From the NCBI RefSeq assembly GCF_000350225.1, contig NW_005179077.1, positions 1 through 64,000 of the forward strand: DNA of 64,000 nt. Reading direction: 5' to 3'. The DNA comes from Chondrus crispus (lineage: Eukaryota; Rhodophyta; Florideophyceae; Gigartinales; Gigartinaceae). A program made the translations under genes and the position numbers. Under the pieces are notes generated by a model that saw only the letters and a program-made list of their open reading frames with translations, was not told the DNA's origin and did no database searches. How positions within the stretch are numbered: the stretch's first letter is position 1; every line of letters begins with the position of its first letter. Shown here in pieces: positions 1 through 9,973 of this stretch.

Positions 1-3000
1 TCTTCGACGCGAATTTCCACCTTGGTCTATTGTCCTTGAAACCTTGTTCATATTCTCAAGAACGACCGGGAACATTGGTCCCATCTTGTTGATTGTTCGT
101 TGCGGAGTGTTTTCCACACAGCATTGGATAGTCACCATGATATTGTAAACAGTCGTTGTGTCCAACATTGGCAGTTTCATGAGATCAGAAGACAGCGACA
201 TGCAATCACTTCCATGATACGAATTCGGGAACGAGCTGCAAAAGATTTTCCTGGATCCGGCCGATATGCTCAAAGCTGACTGCATTCTGGCGTCAAGCAC
301 GTCTTCCGATGTTATTACATCTTCACGATCTACAACGTCTGTCAACATTCTGATACTGGTAAGAGAGGTATCCGGCTCCAGGAGGATAAGCGCCAGGTCA
401 TGTGCCATCTGAGTCCATGTGCTATCATCTCCATGTTCGAATGATGTCTGCAGGGTGTGCAGATACTGAGTGTCAGTTCCCGACTCTGTTACTGTGATAT
501 TCGTTGGTAGTATCTTAAAGTCAATCAAGGCCTTCCCCTGCATATCAAGTATGTAAGCAGATAGAGTATAAGTCCCTGGTCTCCCTATTCGGAAATGTGC
601 GACATCATATCCAGTACATCCCCCTACGCAAAAGGTCTTTCCGTCACGATCGGTCAGGATAAAGTAGTAGGAAAACGATGGCCATGTGCCTGGCACACCC
701 GCAGTCGTTGTGAATGTCGTGTTCTGAGTGCCCTCCGTGACAGAGGGCACAGAAAACCCAATCGTCGGAGTCTCCGCTGTCCGAATCGAGACCACAACAG
801 ACGTCGCCTCATGTTCTGCACTTCCATCAAACAAAATCTTGAACTTATACGTTGTTCGGGGTTTCAGCACCCCAGCCTCTATACCGAGAGCTTTCTTGTT
901 TCCAGAAATAGAGAACACCTGGGCTTCTGCAGAAAAGAAAAGTGGGCCAACGATTAAGTTTGCCTCTGAGAAAAAGTTTGGAATTGACGGTTCTACGAGC
1001 GAGTATGACCATGAAACTTGGGAGGTAGTAGACACCGAAATAATGGATCGCTCATAATGCTTAACTCCGTCCCAGCTCTGAACAGTTCCATCATCATTGG
1101 TGAGGACAATCTCATATTCATCAAGGAATGGAATTGTCCCTCTGTCTTGAATCTCCACAATCAAATCCGTCGGTTGAGACACGCGGGTCATTCCTTTCCG
1201 CACTGTCAGAGTGTAGCGAACAAAAGCAATGCTACTCTGAGATTGCAAGACTGCTATTGCGACTGAAAATTCTGCGACAGAGGCATCCGGGAGCAAGGAT
1301 GACACGCAGGGTGCAGAGCTGGAGAAGTTGAGGGCAGCGGACTGCTGACAGGCCCATTCATAAGACAGGCCCTCGGAGCGGGTTTCATCAAGAACATCAG
1401 GATCGTAAGACCCTGTAGCAAACATTTTGAGAGTCGTTAAGTAGTTGACTGTGAGAAGTTCCTCTCCATAGCGAACAACTGGAATCAACGCCGCCTCCTG
1501 AATAAAAACGTGGGACATGGCCTGTCCGAAAACAGAATCATCCTCAGCCATCCATACCTTGAATACAACAGAATTGTTTCCATATTCCAGACTTTCTCTT
1601 GGCACAACGTATTCCCATCCAAGGCGAGCTGGAGTTGTTGTGAAATTGCCGACAGATGGTGATCCTGTGGCGTTCAATGAAGAAAACAATTGTGTTTCTC
1701 CAAACGCTTTCCATTCGAACATCATCGTTTGGTTTCCGGTATAGCAATCTCCAGGGGGCATGACAACAGCCGAGAGTCGCAGCGGGGTGTCTGGGTATGC
1801 AATTGTTCTCTCCGGGGGTTTGAGTATAAAAGCCCCAATGGTGATAATATGCTCTCGAAGAAGCAATATTTCTCGTTCCAGATCTTTTCCAATGATATTA
1901 ACAAGGATTTTGAGGGTATAAGCTCCGGCTACAAAAGAGTCCGGATCCAGTTCCAGTGTCTGTGCGGAGGAATTCGAGGTTGAGAATACAGGAGATTGGA
2001 GAAGATCATTTCCGGTGTCACCGGCCAGGTGCAGAGACCATTTGTATCCCATAATTTGCTTCGTAAATGGAGTTACAACCGCTGTAAAACTCACAGGAGT
2101 GCAATCTCCCACGCGGTACGTTTCCTCATCGATTTCAGACGTACCTGATTGAGAAATACGAACCGCAGCATCCTTCAAAATAAATGAGAACAAGACTTCA
2201 TTTGACTTCCCATTTCCCATTTCAACCGTGACAAGAAATTCATAACTTGCGCCGAGCTCTGATTTCGGAGGTAGCGTGAACTCTATTGAAGAGCCCGACG
2301 TTGATTTGATGAAATGTTTTGGGAGCTTGTACCCCGAGAAATACAATCCGTCAACATCTGAGTTGAAGTAAGGAAAATGTCCAGCGACTGTTATTGTCTC
2401 TCCTCCTTCTTCGGTTCCAAAGTCTGGAGAAACAGTGTCAATCGACAAAGCCAGAGTGTCGAAACTAAACAAGTGCGAGAACCCCGGCATTAGTTTGGCA
2501 GTCTCTATATTTCCCTCTGCTGCACCGGTTGTCGGGGCCCGGTATTGCATGCTCCAGTTAAGATCAGTTCCAGTCCCGCTCGTAGTGATGAATGTTAACG
2601 ATTCTGTGTAGTTTGGAGCTCCTTCGGAAAGATACGAACCACTTACAACTTGAAATGGAGTCCCGACGTTTTCTACAACTAAGTTAAAAGATGATAGGTT
2701 TTGGGACACAGCATTAATAACTTGGCAACGCATAAGCTCTCCACCCTCTGGACGCCATATTTTTTCTTGTGGGTAGACATCCATGACAGCAACCGGTGGA
2801 GATCCAGTGAGAAACACGACAAAGGAAAACTCAAAGGTTTGTGTTGAAAGCTGTGCAACGTTCGAGGTTATACCGGGCCAAGAGTACCGGATTGTGACGC
2901 TTCCTGCACTATAAGGTCGGAATACAAATCCGAAGGAAAGACTCCCAGACGCATCTGAATACAAGCCATATCCGCATCCGTTTGATAGCACCACTTGTCC

Positions 3001-3747
3001 AGTTTCATCGAGTCCACCAACACCTGAGGGATTACAAATAGATGTGTCGTGAATAAACTGTCCGGTATAGCCGACCACTGATGACTGCAAAGTATCAATA
3101 GAAGGCAGGGAAGAACTGGAAAAGTCGCTGGAGGAGGATCCATTCGCGTACTGTATGAACGCTTTGATCTTCTTCGAATCTGGAAGAGTGCTCAAAGCTT
3201 CCTCATACGAGACGGAATATCCGTTGCCATCACCAGACACAATAGTTTTGGCACCGCCCTCTGATTCTGTGAAGAATGTCATCCCAACAATCACAAAAGG
3301 AACTGTGACAGAACCAACAGCTTCATTCGTAATCTTCTTCATCGCGATTAGAGTGTAGGCCGTTTTCCCGACCGAGGAGTCGAATGATAATGCGCAAGTG
3401 ACGTTGAGGGTTGCACCGTTTGATGAAGAGATAACCAGGTTGTCGTTGCCTGATACATCGAGAACATTCGCGTCTGAACTTGTTTGGGAGAAAATCACAT
3501 CATTGCTGGTCAAACCGTCCGGCAGTTGTAGCAAGAAAATTTTGAGGGCGTCAACAGCTCCATCTTCCTGAAGAAGGACATGTGTTTGCTCATGTTCGGA
3601 CTGGTCGATGAAATTTCTCGCTGATTGAGATTGGACGGTTTGAAAGTGGGATTGTCGAAGGAGTTCTTGCTTGGAGAATGCATGGGAAAAGGGAAATACA
3701 AGAGTTGAAACAAGTATAAAAGAAACTAAGATCCCTCTTCCCAACAT
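1..3747 (-). CDS. Secreted REJ/TIG-domain surface protein, partial (C-terminus beyond left edge)
   Basis: An uninterrupted minus-strand frame runs from an ATG at 3747 to the window edge, 1249 codons with no stop, so the gene is truncated at its 3' end. The N-terminus (MLGRGILVSFILVSTLVFPF, then SHA) is a clear signal peptide. Around residues 430-490 an IPT/TIG-like beta domain is readable (VSPDFGTEEGGETITV). From about residue 550 to 1000 the sequence has REJ/PKD character, including ATGSYDPDV followed by LSYEW, and many N-glycosylation sequons. REJ proteins of the polycystin and egg-jelly-receptor type are large cell-surface proteins whose GPS and membrane part lies C-terminal, here outside the window. 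A role in adhesion or surface recognition is inference. No intron is evident. Short plus-strand frames across this stretch are shadows. Confidence 0.8.
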   Translation of the reverse strand, partial: MLGRGILVSFILVSTLVFPFSHAFSKQELLRQSHFQTVQSQSARNFIDQSEHEQTHVLLQEDGAVDALKIFLLQLPDGLTSNDVIFSQTSSDANVLDVSGNDNLVISSSNGATLNVTCALSFDSSVGKTAYTLIAMKKITNEAVGSVTVPFVIVGMTFFTESEGGAKTIVSGDGNGYSVSYEEALSTLPDSKKIKAFIQYANGSSSSDFSSSSLPSIDTLQSSVVGYTGQFIHDTSICNPSGVGGLDETGQVVLSNGCGYGLYSDASGSLSFGFVFRPYSAGSVTIRYSWPGITSNVAQLSTQTFEFSFVVFLTGSPPVAVMDVYPQEKIWRPEGGELMRCQVINAVSQNLSSFNLVVENVGTPFQVVSGSYLSEGAPNYTESLTFITTSGTGTDLNWSMQYRAPTTGAAEGNIETAKLMPGFSHLFSFDTLALSIDTVSPDFGTEEGGETITVAGHFPYFNSDVDGLYFSGYKLPKHFIKSTSGSSIEFTLPPKSELGASYEFLVTVEMGNGKSNEVLFSFILKDAAVRISQSGTSEIDEETYRVGDCTPVSFTAVVTPFTKQIMGYKWSLHLAGDTGNDLLQSPVFSTSNSSAQTLELDPDSFVAGAYTLKILVNIIGKDLEREILLLREHIITIGAFILKPPERTIAYPDTPLRLSAVVMPPGDCYTGNQTMMFEWKAFGETQLFSSLNATGSPSVGNFTTTPARLGWEYVVPRESLEYGNNSVVFKVWMAEDDSVFGQAMSHVFIQEAALIPVVRYGEELLTVNYLTTLKMFATGSYDPDVLDETRSEGLSYEWACQQSAALNFSSSAPCVSSLLPDASVAEFSVAIAVLQSQSSIAFVRYTLTVRKGMTRVSQPTDLIVEIQDRGTIPFLDEYEIVLTNDDGTVQSWDGVKHYERSIISVSTTSQVSWSYSLVEPSIPNFFSEANLIVGPLFFSAEAQVFSISGNKKALGIEAGVLKPRTTYKFKILFDGSAEHEATSVVVSIRTAETPTIGFSVPSVTEGTQNTTFTTTAGVPGTWPSFSYYFILTDRDGKTFCVGGCTGYDVAHFRIGRPGTYTLSAYILDMQGKALIDFKILPTNITVTESGTDTQYLHTLQTSFEHGDDSTWTQMAHDLALILLEPDTSLTSIRMLTDVVDREDVITSEDVLDARMQSALSISAGSRKIFCSSFPNSYHGSDCMSLSSDLMKLPMLDTTTVYNIMVTIQCCVENTPQRTINKMGPMFPVVLENMNKVSRTIDQGGNSRRR

Positions 3748-4893
3748 CGCTAGGTTCGCCTTGTTCAAGCCCAGAGATAGCGTTGGGCTTGTCGCGTAGT
3801 CGAGGGGTGGATATAGTAGTTAGGTGGATAGCTCTTCAAGCAGAATATGTTGTTGCAAGCATGGGAGGGGGTGAGCTGTACACTAAGCTCTCAGAAGAAC
3901 GGTGTTGTTTTGGAACGCTCATAAACTATGCTAGGAAAAAAACACAGACTAGGTTACCTCTCTTCTATTTCTTAGATATGTCTATGTCTTGCAAGAGATT
4001 TTGTTTGTCGGTCAGCTCTCTCGGTGGGTATGTGCACTCCAAGGTCGCGTTCCTGAATCTCTCATTTGTCCACAGAGAATTTTTTACCATTCAAGACTTC
4101 GACGTCGACAGAGGCAGATTGTGCTTTGAAGTTTCCCCTTTGATGGTAACCGCTAGACAAAAGACCAGCTGCTGCAGCGAATATGAGTTTATATTTCATT
4201 CAAATGTTGCGAGAGCCCATGTTCTTCGTATTTTTACTTTTTAAAATGTCTGTTTGTGGGCATTTCTGGTATTTCCTCTTCGGATGCTAAAGTCAGCATC
4301 GTCATTATCTGGAGAGTCTACTGTGTTCTGCTTGCTCTCGAAACACAGACGTGATCAAAATTTGAACGATATTGGAGAAAATGTCTCTCTCCTTACTGAG
4401 AGCTGAAGATGTCAGAAGTTTCTTTTTGTTCTTTTGAAATCTTCAAAAGCACGCTGTCCGCAGCGTTTGACACATTCGCTTTCTTTTAGTCAGCTTTGAA
4501 GCCGATACGCATGTACATGTCCTTTTTCGAGGACTCTTATTCTGTATGGATGTCCCCGAAGAACAAAGGTCAGGCAGCCCATATCCAACCATATCATATC
4601 CCTTCCCATTCCTATGTCCAAACAGTAACGATGCCAACGCATTGTCCCTTCGCCTGAAGCACGGATTCTGGACTGAACTAGTATATTGCTCGGACTGTAA
4701 AGGAAAAAAGAGATTTCTATTAACATGGAATGTTTGCATTCACTCTAACTAGCAGAGAAGGCAATTACCCATAACGCGACCAATATACATAAAATGCCGC
4801 ACTTGATGAACTTGAACTCTTCGGTCCCAAAAGAAATTGCGGTCCTGGAGTGGCGAAATATTAACTCGCGCTATTATCGACTGCAGGTAGTAT
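3748..4893. other. Intergenic region
   Basis: About 1.1 kb between the start of the REJ/TIG gene and the stop of the CSP41 gene. It must hold the promoter of the former and the 3' end of the latter. Several short frames exist on both strands, but none has recognisable domains. No RNA gene was recognised. Confidence 0.5.
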
Positions 4894-6099
4894 TCAGACC
4901 ACTGAGGCGCCCTTCACAGTGCTGAGAATAATATCATCAGTTGTGAAATCGTTCTTTAGGCCGCCCCTCTCCTTTTTCAAAAGGAAGTCGTTCTCATACG
5001 CATCCTTCAACCCTGCCATTAAATCATATTCCACCTCCCAGTCCAGCTCTCGCAACGCTTTGTTGGGAGAACAGAAAAAGTGTTGTGGGCGGAATGGGAA
5101 AGCCTTCTTTTTCCCGAAGTCCATATCCTTTGGATTGTAGTGGATGATCTCTGGTTCTGGCTTGCCCATAGCCTTTGCGCACAACCTGGCCACACCATCA
5201 AAGGTCACTGCTCTACGGTCTTGAACGTTGTAAACTTGACCGAAGGAGACTGGGTTGCATGCGCATGCGGCCATCGCTGCGGCCAGATCGCGCACATGGC
5301 CGAGCCCGGTAAGGTGGGCGCCGTGACCAGGGACGCAAATCGGCATTCCCTTGTCAAGACGTTCGAAGAACCACTGATCCAAAGGGTTGTAATTTCCTGC
5401 TCCGTAGATATAAGTTGGTCTAATGGCAGTGTATGTAACATCTGTTTCACGAAGATAGTCTTCGGTGTTGAGTTTTCCCTTGTGACGGCAATTTGGGTCC
5501 ACCTCGTCGCCCTCGATGTGAGGCATCACAGGGGCTTTCAAATAAACACCTGCAGAAGACATGTAGACGAAATGGGCGTCCATCTTCTTTGCGAGGTCGG
5601 CGAGGGGCTTGGAATCGGAGAGCTCGCGACCGTTGTTGTCGAAGATGACATCAAACTTTTCGCTTGCGAGGGCTGAAGTGAGAGCTTCAGCATCGGTGCG
5701 GTCCGCAACGATCTGAGTAGTGCGGTCGTTTCGTTCTTTGAAGTGCTCGTCGGTCTCTCCAGGAACTTTCAATGATGGGTCTCCGACAGGCTTCGACCCT
5801 CTGTTGAGGACAACGACGTTGGCGCCACGGTTGGCGAGCTCGTGGACTAGGTACAAACCAGAGAAGCGAGTTCCGCCGATAACGAGCACCCGTTTGCCAG
5901 TGAGAGGCTGGGCAGCGACTGCAGACACGACTGTGGAGCTTTTCAAGGGGGCAGTGTGAACATGAAGACGAGATGAGCGTATCGCCTGATTGCAGAATTT
6001 AGCAGGATTGCGTAGAGACAGAAAGGATGACCGACTCAGTGATGTGCCAGAGTTTCTGACTGATGGTGCAGTGGTTGGAACAAATGCCGGGCGGAACAT
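4894..6099 (-). CDS. CSP41: Chloroplast stem-loop binding protein CSP41-like, plastid-targeted
   Basis: A 401-residue single-exon protein with an ATG start. CSP41 proteins are atypical short-chain dehydrogenase/reductase-fold, RNA-binding proteins of the chloroplast, linked to stabilising plastid mRNA and rRNA. Residues 1-65 are Ser/Arg-rich and Phe-containing, as expected of a plastid transit peptide. The Rossmann motif GGTRFSG lies near residue 75. The CSP41 signature YMSSAGVYLK lies mid-protein and is followed by EVDP..RHKGKLNTE. The C-terminal half keeps the conserved AIRPTYIYG and PLDQWFFERL blocks. Length fits the family (about 380-410). The divergent neighbour is the B12D-domain gene, with about 690 bp between the two starts. 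Whether it corresponds to CSP41a or CSP41b cannot be settled by eye; the motifs look closer to b. Confidence 0.9.
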   Translation of the reverse strand: MFRPAFVPTTAPSVRNSGTSLSRSSFLSLRNPAKFCNQAIRSSRLHVHTAPLKSSTVVSAVAAQPLTGKRVLVIGGTRFSGLYLVHELANRGANVVVLNRGSKPVGDPSLKVPGETDEHFKERNDRTTQIVADRTDAEALTSALASEKFDVIFDNNGRELSDSKPLADLAKKMDAHFVYMSSAGVYLKAPVMPHIEGDEVDPNCRHKGKLNTEDYLRETDVTYTAIRPTYIYGAGNYNPLDQWFFERLDKGMPICVPGHGAHLTGLGHVRDLAAAMAACACNPVSFGQVYNVQDRRAVTFDGVARLCAKAMGKPEPEIIHYNPKDMDFGKKKAFPFRPQHFFCSPNKALRELDWEVEYDLMAGLKDAYENDFLLKKERGGLKNDFTTDDIILSTVKGASVV

Positions 6100-6790
6100 T
6101 GCTGGTGAAATGAGTGCGGTGAGGTGAACGGCGGTGAGGTGAATGAGGCTTGGCGGGGGTGAGATGGGTGCGGTGTGGAATGCTGGGTAAGATCTGATTA
6201 TCTGACGGAATCTGCGAGAAGAGAAGAAATAGAATCCGGAGTTAACCCCTGTTGAGAATGTACCGTTGCGATGTCGTTTCTTCGTTGACGTGAAAGGGAG
6301 GTTTGCCTGCGATACTACCCTTGGTAGTCACCCATGCTGCTTCTCAACTCTGAATCTCGAAGACCTCTTGACATCGGGCACACGTGTGTATCTCGGGATG
6401 GATTCGTATCGCAGAGAGGACCACTTGGCATGTTCCCATTGCCCCCAGTACGGGTGAACAGCAGCTCTTAATACAACATATACAGATATACCACGTGTCC
6501 ATGGTGTACACGATGCCCACGTGCAGCCATTTGCGGACAGATTGAGGGTATATTTGACCACTGGCGAAGGGCCCTGCTGGAGCGGTAAGGGGTGCGGTGT
6601 GATTGCAGAGATCCATTCTGCAGCAGTGCGGTCCAGTCGGTATGATGTGAACACTTTTCTACCTGGACCGCAGGGTTTTGATAGCAGATGCACTTGTTCT
6701 TTGCCGCCGACTTGCAATAGGCCATCGCCCCTCTGCTCACATCTCCGCTCATTTCTCTCACATCTACGGCGTACCACTGAATCCTCTTCC
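6100..6790. other. Divergent promoter region between CSP41 and B12D-domain gene
   Basis: About 690 bp separating two divergent starts. The open frame of the downstream gene extends upstream of its likely ATG to 6521, but that extension lacks conserved sequence and is probably 5' untranslated. Imperfect repeats of ggtgaggtgaa and similar occur at 6110-6170. No other gene is seen. Confidence 0.45.
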
Positions 6791-7372
6791 ATGGCAAATA
6801 ACTGGGCTTCGTTCCGGAAGGTATGGCTCAAACCCGAGGTCTATCCGCTCATTGGAGCCATGGCTGCGGCCGTGGGCGTATGCACCGCCGCCTTGCTCAA
6901 CAAAGCCCGCGACCCTTCCGTCACATGGAATAAGACCAAGCGAGGCGGGGGGATCGAGGCGCAGCTCGAGGGTGTCGACGAGATCGTTCCGATGTGGAGC
7001 TCCTCGAAGTCGTCTTCAACACGCATTTTCGGTGGCGGCAATCCAATTATGGACAGCAAGATTGAACACAGATCAATTCCATTGTCTGTTACCGTCCCAG
7101 TAGAAGGCGGCGATGAAGAAGAAAAGGAGGAAGAGCAGGTGGCGGGGGAGGTGTCCGAAGAGCAGCCTGTTCTGGAGGCGGTCACCGAGTTGCTTGACGA
7201 AACCGCCGAGACTATCAATGCTGCCGTCGACGCCGCTATCGAAAGCGCTGCCGGTACACCCGAGACTGTGATAGATACTACTGGAAAAGTAGCGGCGGCC
7301 GTCACAGAGGCAGTAGCTCCCGTAGAAGATGCGACCGAACCAAGTGCTGCCGACAAGTCTGCTGGCGCGTAA
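6791..7372 (+). CDS. B12D / NADH-ubiquinone oxidoreductase MLRQ-subunit-like protein with acidic extension
   Basis: The ATG at 6791 starts a 193-residue protein. The first 45 or so residues match the B12D/NDUFA4 (MLRQ) pattern: W-L-K-PEVYPL-IGA, then a Gly/Ala hydrophobic helix (AAVGVCTAALL), then N-x-ARDPSVTWNK. Family members are small single-helix inner-mitochondrial-membrane proteins of complex I or IV, usually 80-100 residues. This one carries a C-terminal tail of about 130 residues rich in Glu, Ala, Val and Thr, which is unusual and probably disordered. The frame is open further upstream, but the Met at 6791 directly precedes the conserved domain and follows a pyrimidine-rich leader. 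Mitochondrial location is inference from the family. Confidence 0.7.
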   Translation: MANNWASFRKVWLKPEVYPLIGAMAAAVGVCTAALLNKARDPSVTWNKTKRGGGIEAQLEGVDEIVPMWSSSKSSSTRIFGGGNPIMDSKIEHRSIPLSVTVPVEGGDEEEKEEEQVAGEVSEEQPVLEAVTELLDETAETINAAVDAAIESAAGTPETVIDTTGKVAAAVTEAVAPVEDATEPSAADKSAGA

Positions 7373-7987
7373 TCCTACGACTTCGTGTCTGGCTTGTCCT
7401 TGGGAGTGCGCCAACATTGTGTTTCACCTCCTGCCTCAAAAGTTTAGTGCTCGCTTCATACGGTAAAGCTTACACTATGCTCGTGAATATTACCTATGCA
7501 CATCGCTTCCGCCATCTCCGGTAGAGAAAGTCCGTACGGCGTACTTGGTTGTCATCTGCAGATTTAAATCTTGCCGCTGTACATGATAGTGGAGCTACTA
7601 AACCAGCCATATAGCATCAAAAATGGCTTTCATATCTCGCGTTTTGAGCACAGAAAGCCATGTGTTGTTATTGTCGCCGTCCGCAAAAGACCAATTAAAC
7701 GTCACTTATTCAGGATATAGGTAGGGTGGAATGACTAGAACGTAGTGGTCTGCCGGGCGAGCTCGACCCCGCAGGGTAGCATGGTTGATGATGTCGCTAG
7801 ACTTTGTCAATATGGGAACCGATAATAACACAGCCTAGATGCCTTTTTTTGCCAGCCTTTTAGACTTCATTTGCGCCCCCCTTGTCGTGTCCTCACTATC
7901 ACGTGTGACGTCGCACGGCGATCCGCCGTCTCAGATCCAGTTCCCGTTGTGCCCCTGAAATAGGAAGGAACACCGATCTCACGCTTT
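7373..7987. other. Intergenic region
   Basis: About 615 bp between two plus-strand genes. A pyrimidine-rich stretch (7840-7960) precedes the next start codon and is a likely promoter or leader. Nothing else is recognised. Confidence 0.4.
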
Positions 7988-9241
7988 ATGAAAGGGTCTT
8001 CATCCGCAGCTCAAGATTTCGTGCAAGCTCCGGTGATAGGGAGACATGATCTCTTTCGCGGCTTGCTGAGTGCCGATACCATCACGCTTCCTCTCTCAGC
8101 AGCTGGCCAACAAGCCAGTCGCCTCACAGCCTGTGGCGACGGGTCATTTGCGTTTGCTTCTCGTCGTAGTGTTTTCAAGCTTCAATGTCATCCAACTCGG
8201 AAGAGAACCAGACCAGAGGACCAGGAGAACGAGAGCCGCGTCCGGACAGTTGCCAAAGATGCGAACTCGTCGGTCACAGATGCTGTGTCTTCTGCAATTG
8301 CAGATGAATACATTGTACCAAAGCCTTTCTCGTCCCTAACCGCCAGCAAGTGCGTTCCACATTGCACGCATCAGACCGAGGTGCAATCTGTGATTGCTGA
8401 TGAGACCAGGCTTGCATCTGTTGATATGTACGGCAGATGTGTCATCACATCAGCGAGGGCGAGTTCTTCTTCGAACATGAATGCGAAGGAAATCGTTACA
8501 GAATCTGAATCTGATTCGTTTGTTCTGTCTCCGACATCTTTGTCGAGCGGAGATCCCGGATGGGCGGGAGTTGCATTGAAGCAGAACGACCCGAACGTTG
8601 CGGTCATAGCACGCCAATTTTTTCGAGACATCACGCTATTTGACCGCAACGTAGCTGTCCGCACTGTACATAGTATTCTCACTCCCGGGGCTATCGGGTT
8701 TTGCAACGAGAATAACACGATAGCCGTGGCAGAGGGTCATAACTTGTCATTTTATGACTTTAGGGCCGGAGAACGTGGATCATGCATCGGGAGAAAGCCC
8801 GCTGGTACCGGGAATCTGCTTTGTTTGGATGTTTCCGCGGATGGAAACGTCGTTGCTGCAGCAGGAATGGATCGAACTGTACACATTTTTGACACCAGGT
8901 CAATGACTGCACGGGAAAGATGGCCGAGCTGTCTCAAGTACGAGTGTGCGGGAATAAAGCTCAGTCAGGAGATACCAGGTATGGTTTACGTGTGTAGCGT
9001 TGATAACGAGGTGGCGTGCGGTGCGTGGAGTGCTAAGATGGCAGATCATCTGAAAAGTACTGCGACTGGATCTGAGTCTCTTATGATGTCAGGGGCAAAC
9101 ACGAAAAGCCCCAGACGGGCGTTTGGGTTCAGGGGAGATGTACGGCTAACCGGCATTACCCGACGTAATGACGGGTCTGAGGAGATTGCTGTGATGTCTG
9201 AAGCAGGGGCTTTCTATCTGTTACGCAGACAAAGAAACTAG
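7988..9241 (+). CDS. WD40-repeat-like protein, function unknown
   Basis: A 417-residue single-exon protein with an ATG start. Several beta-propeller blades can be seen: a late blade reads VVAAAGMDRTVHIFDTRS, the classic GD..V..FD form, preceded by a blade with TIAVAEGHNLSFYDFRAG. A basic, polar insert (residues 75-105, HPTRKRTRPEDQENESR) interrupts the N-terminal blades and could carry a nuclear localisation signal. A serine-rich acidic loop follows around residue 175. The C-terminus ends shortly after a final beta strand (AGAFYLLRRQRN). The fold call is from the sequence. The specific family is not recognised, so no cellular role is assigned. It converges on BLOC1S1, with 170 bp between the stops. 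Confidence 0.65.
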   Translation: MKGSSSAAQDFVQAPVIGRHDLFRGLLSADTITLPLSAAGQQASRLTACGDGSFAFASRRSVFKLQCHPTRKRTRPEDQENESRVRTVAKDANSSVTDAVSSAIADEYIVPKPFSSLTASKCVPHCTHQTEVQSVIADETRLASVDMYGRCVITSARASSSSNMNAKEIVTESESDSFVLSPTSLSSGDPGWAGVALKQNDPNVAVIARQFFRDITLFDRNVAVRTVHSILTPGAIGFCNENNTIAVAEGHNLSFYDFRAGERGSCIGRKPAGTGNLLCLDVSADGNVVAAAGMDRTVHIFDTRSMTARERWPSCLKYECAGIKLSQEIPGMVYVCSVDNEVACGAWSAKMADHLKSTATGSESLMMSGANTKSPRRAFGFRGDVRLTGITRRNDGSEEIAVMSEAGAFYLLRRQRN

Positions 9242-9411
9242 CATCCCATGTTTAGACAGGACTAACATGCCTCTGGCCGTGCTCCTATACTCCTGGTGAG
9301 ACCCCTTCTAACTTATGAGGCAGGACTGTCTTGAGATGATGACGTCAGCGGAAAGAGGACATGAAGGTTCTTTGTCTTGGCCCCGCGAATATCCACTTAA
9401 CCTAAAAGTGG

Positions 9412-9973
9412 TCACAGAGATTTCGAGATCTCGTTTATTTCTGTTGCCGCAGCCTCCAGGTGCTCAAGCCAGTTGCTGACATCGCCCAATTCTTTAAGCT
9501 CACGAGTGAGGCGATCCAGCAGTGTCATCCACTGCGCGTTCTGATTTGCATTGGCGACAAGAAGTCTCTCTACGTTACGAAGCTCAAGTTCAATTTGTCG
9601 TTGCGCTACGTATGCCTAGTATTGCGGTGACACGGTATCGAATACGAAAACAACACTGAATGAAAGGTCAGTAGAACAAGAATGGCACATGCTGAGGTCG
9701 ACGGGGTGGGAAGAAGGACACCAACGCAAATGACATACACATGAAACGTCTTCGTTAATCGTGGTCAGAAGGATGTCGCTGTATTTCTCAGCGGCCCTGA
9801 TCACATTTCGCTCTCCCTGCACTATACAAAACAAGTTAGTTGTTTGGGAATTGGGCAAGACAGAGTTATCGGCATATGCATTTTGTATGGACTGAATTTT
9901 TTCGGTACGTACAAAGCTGGGGTCTAAGCTTCTGTTTGGCCTTTTCAGCTTCTTTCAGGTGGACCGCCAGCAT
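9412..9973 (-). CDS. BLOC1S1: BLOC-1 subunit 1 (GCN5L1)-like, three exons
   Basis: Spliced by eye from three minus-strand exons: 9913-9973, 9739-9821 and 9412-9615. The introns, 9822-9912 (91 nt) and 9616-9738 (123 nt), have GTACGT..TATAG and GTATGT..ACTAG ends. The joined frame is exact and gives 115 residues. It follows BLOC1S1/GCN5L1 throughout: N-terminal MLAVHLKEAEKAKQK, central AYVAQRQIELEL at the position of human AYMNQRKLDHEV, and the diagnostic KELGDVSNWLEHLE near the C-terminus (family form KEIGDVENWA..IE). BLOC1S1 is a small coiled-coil subunit of the BLOC-1 and BORC endolysosomal trafficking complexes and has been linked to mitochondrial acetylation. An AG at 9992 just upstream of the ATG leaves open a further 5' exon, so the start is less sure than the rest. 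Confidence 0.8.

Noticed and set aside
5080..5676. 198-codon plus-strand frame
   Set aside because: Antisense shadow of the CSP41 gene; no family match.
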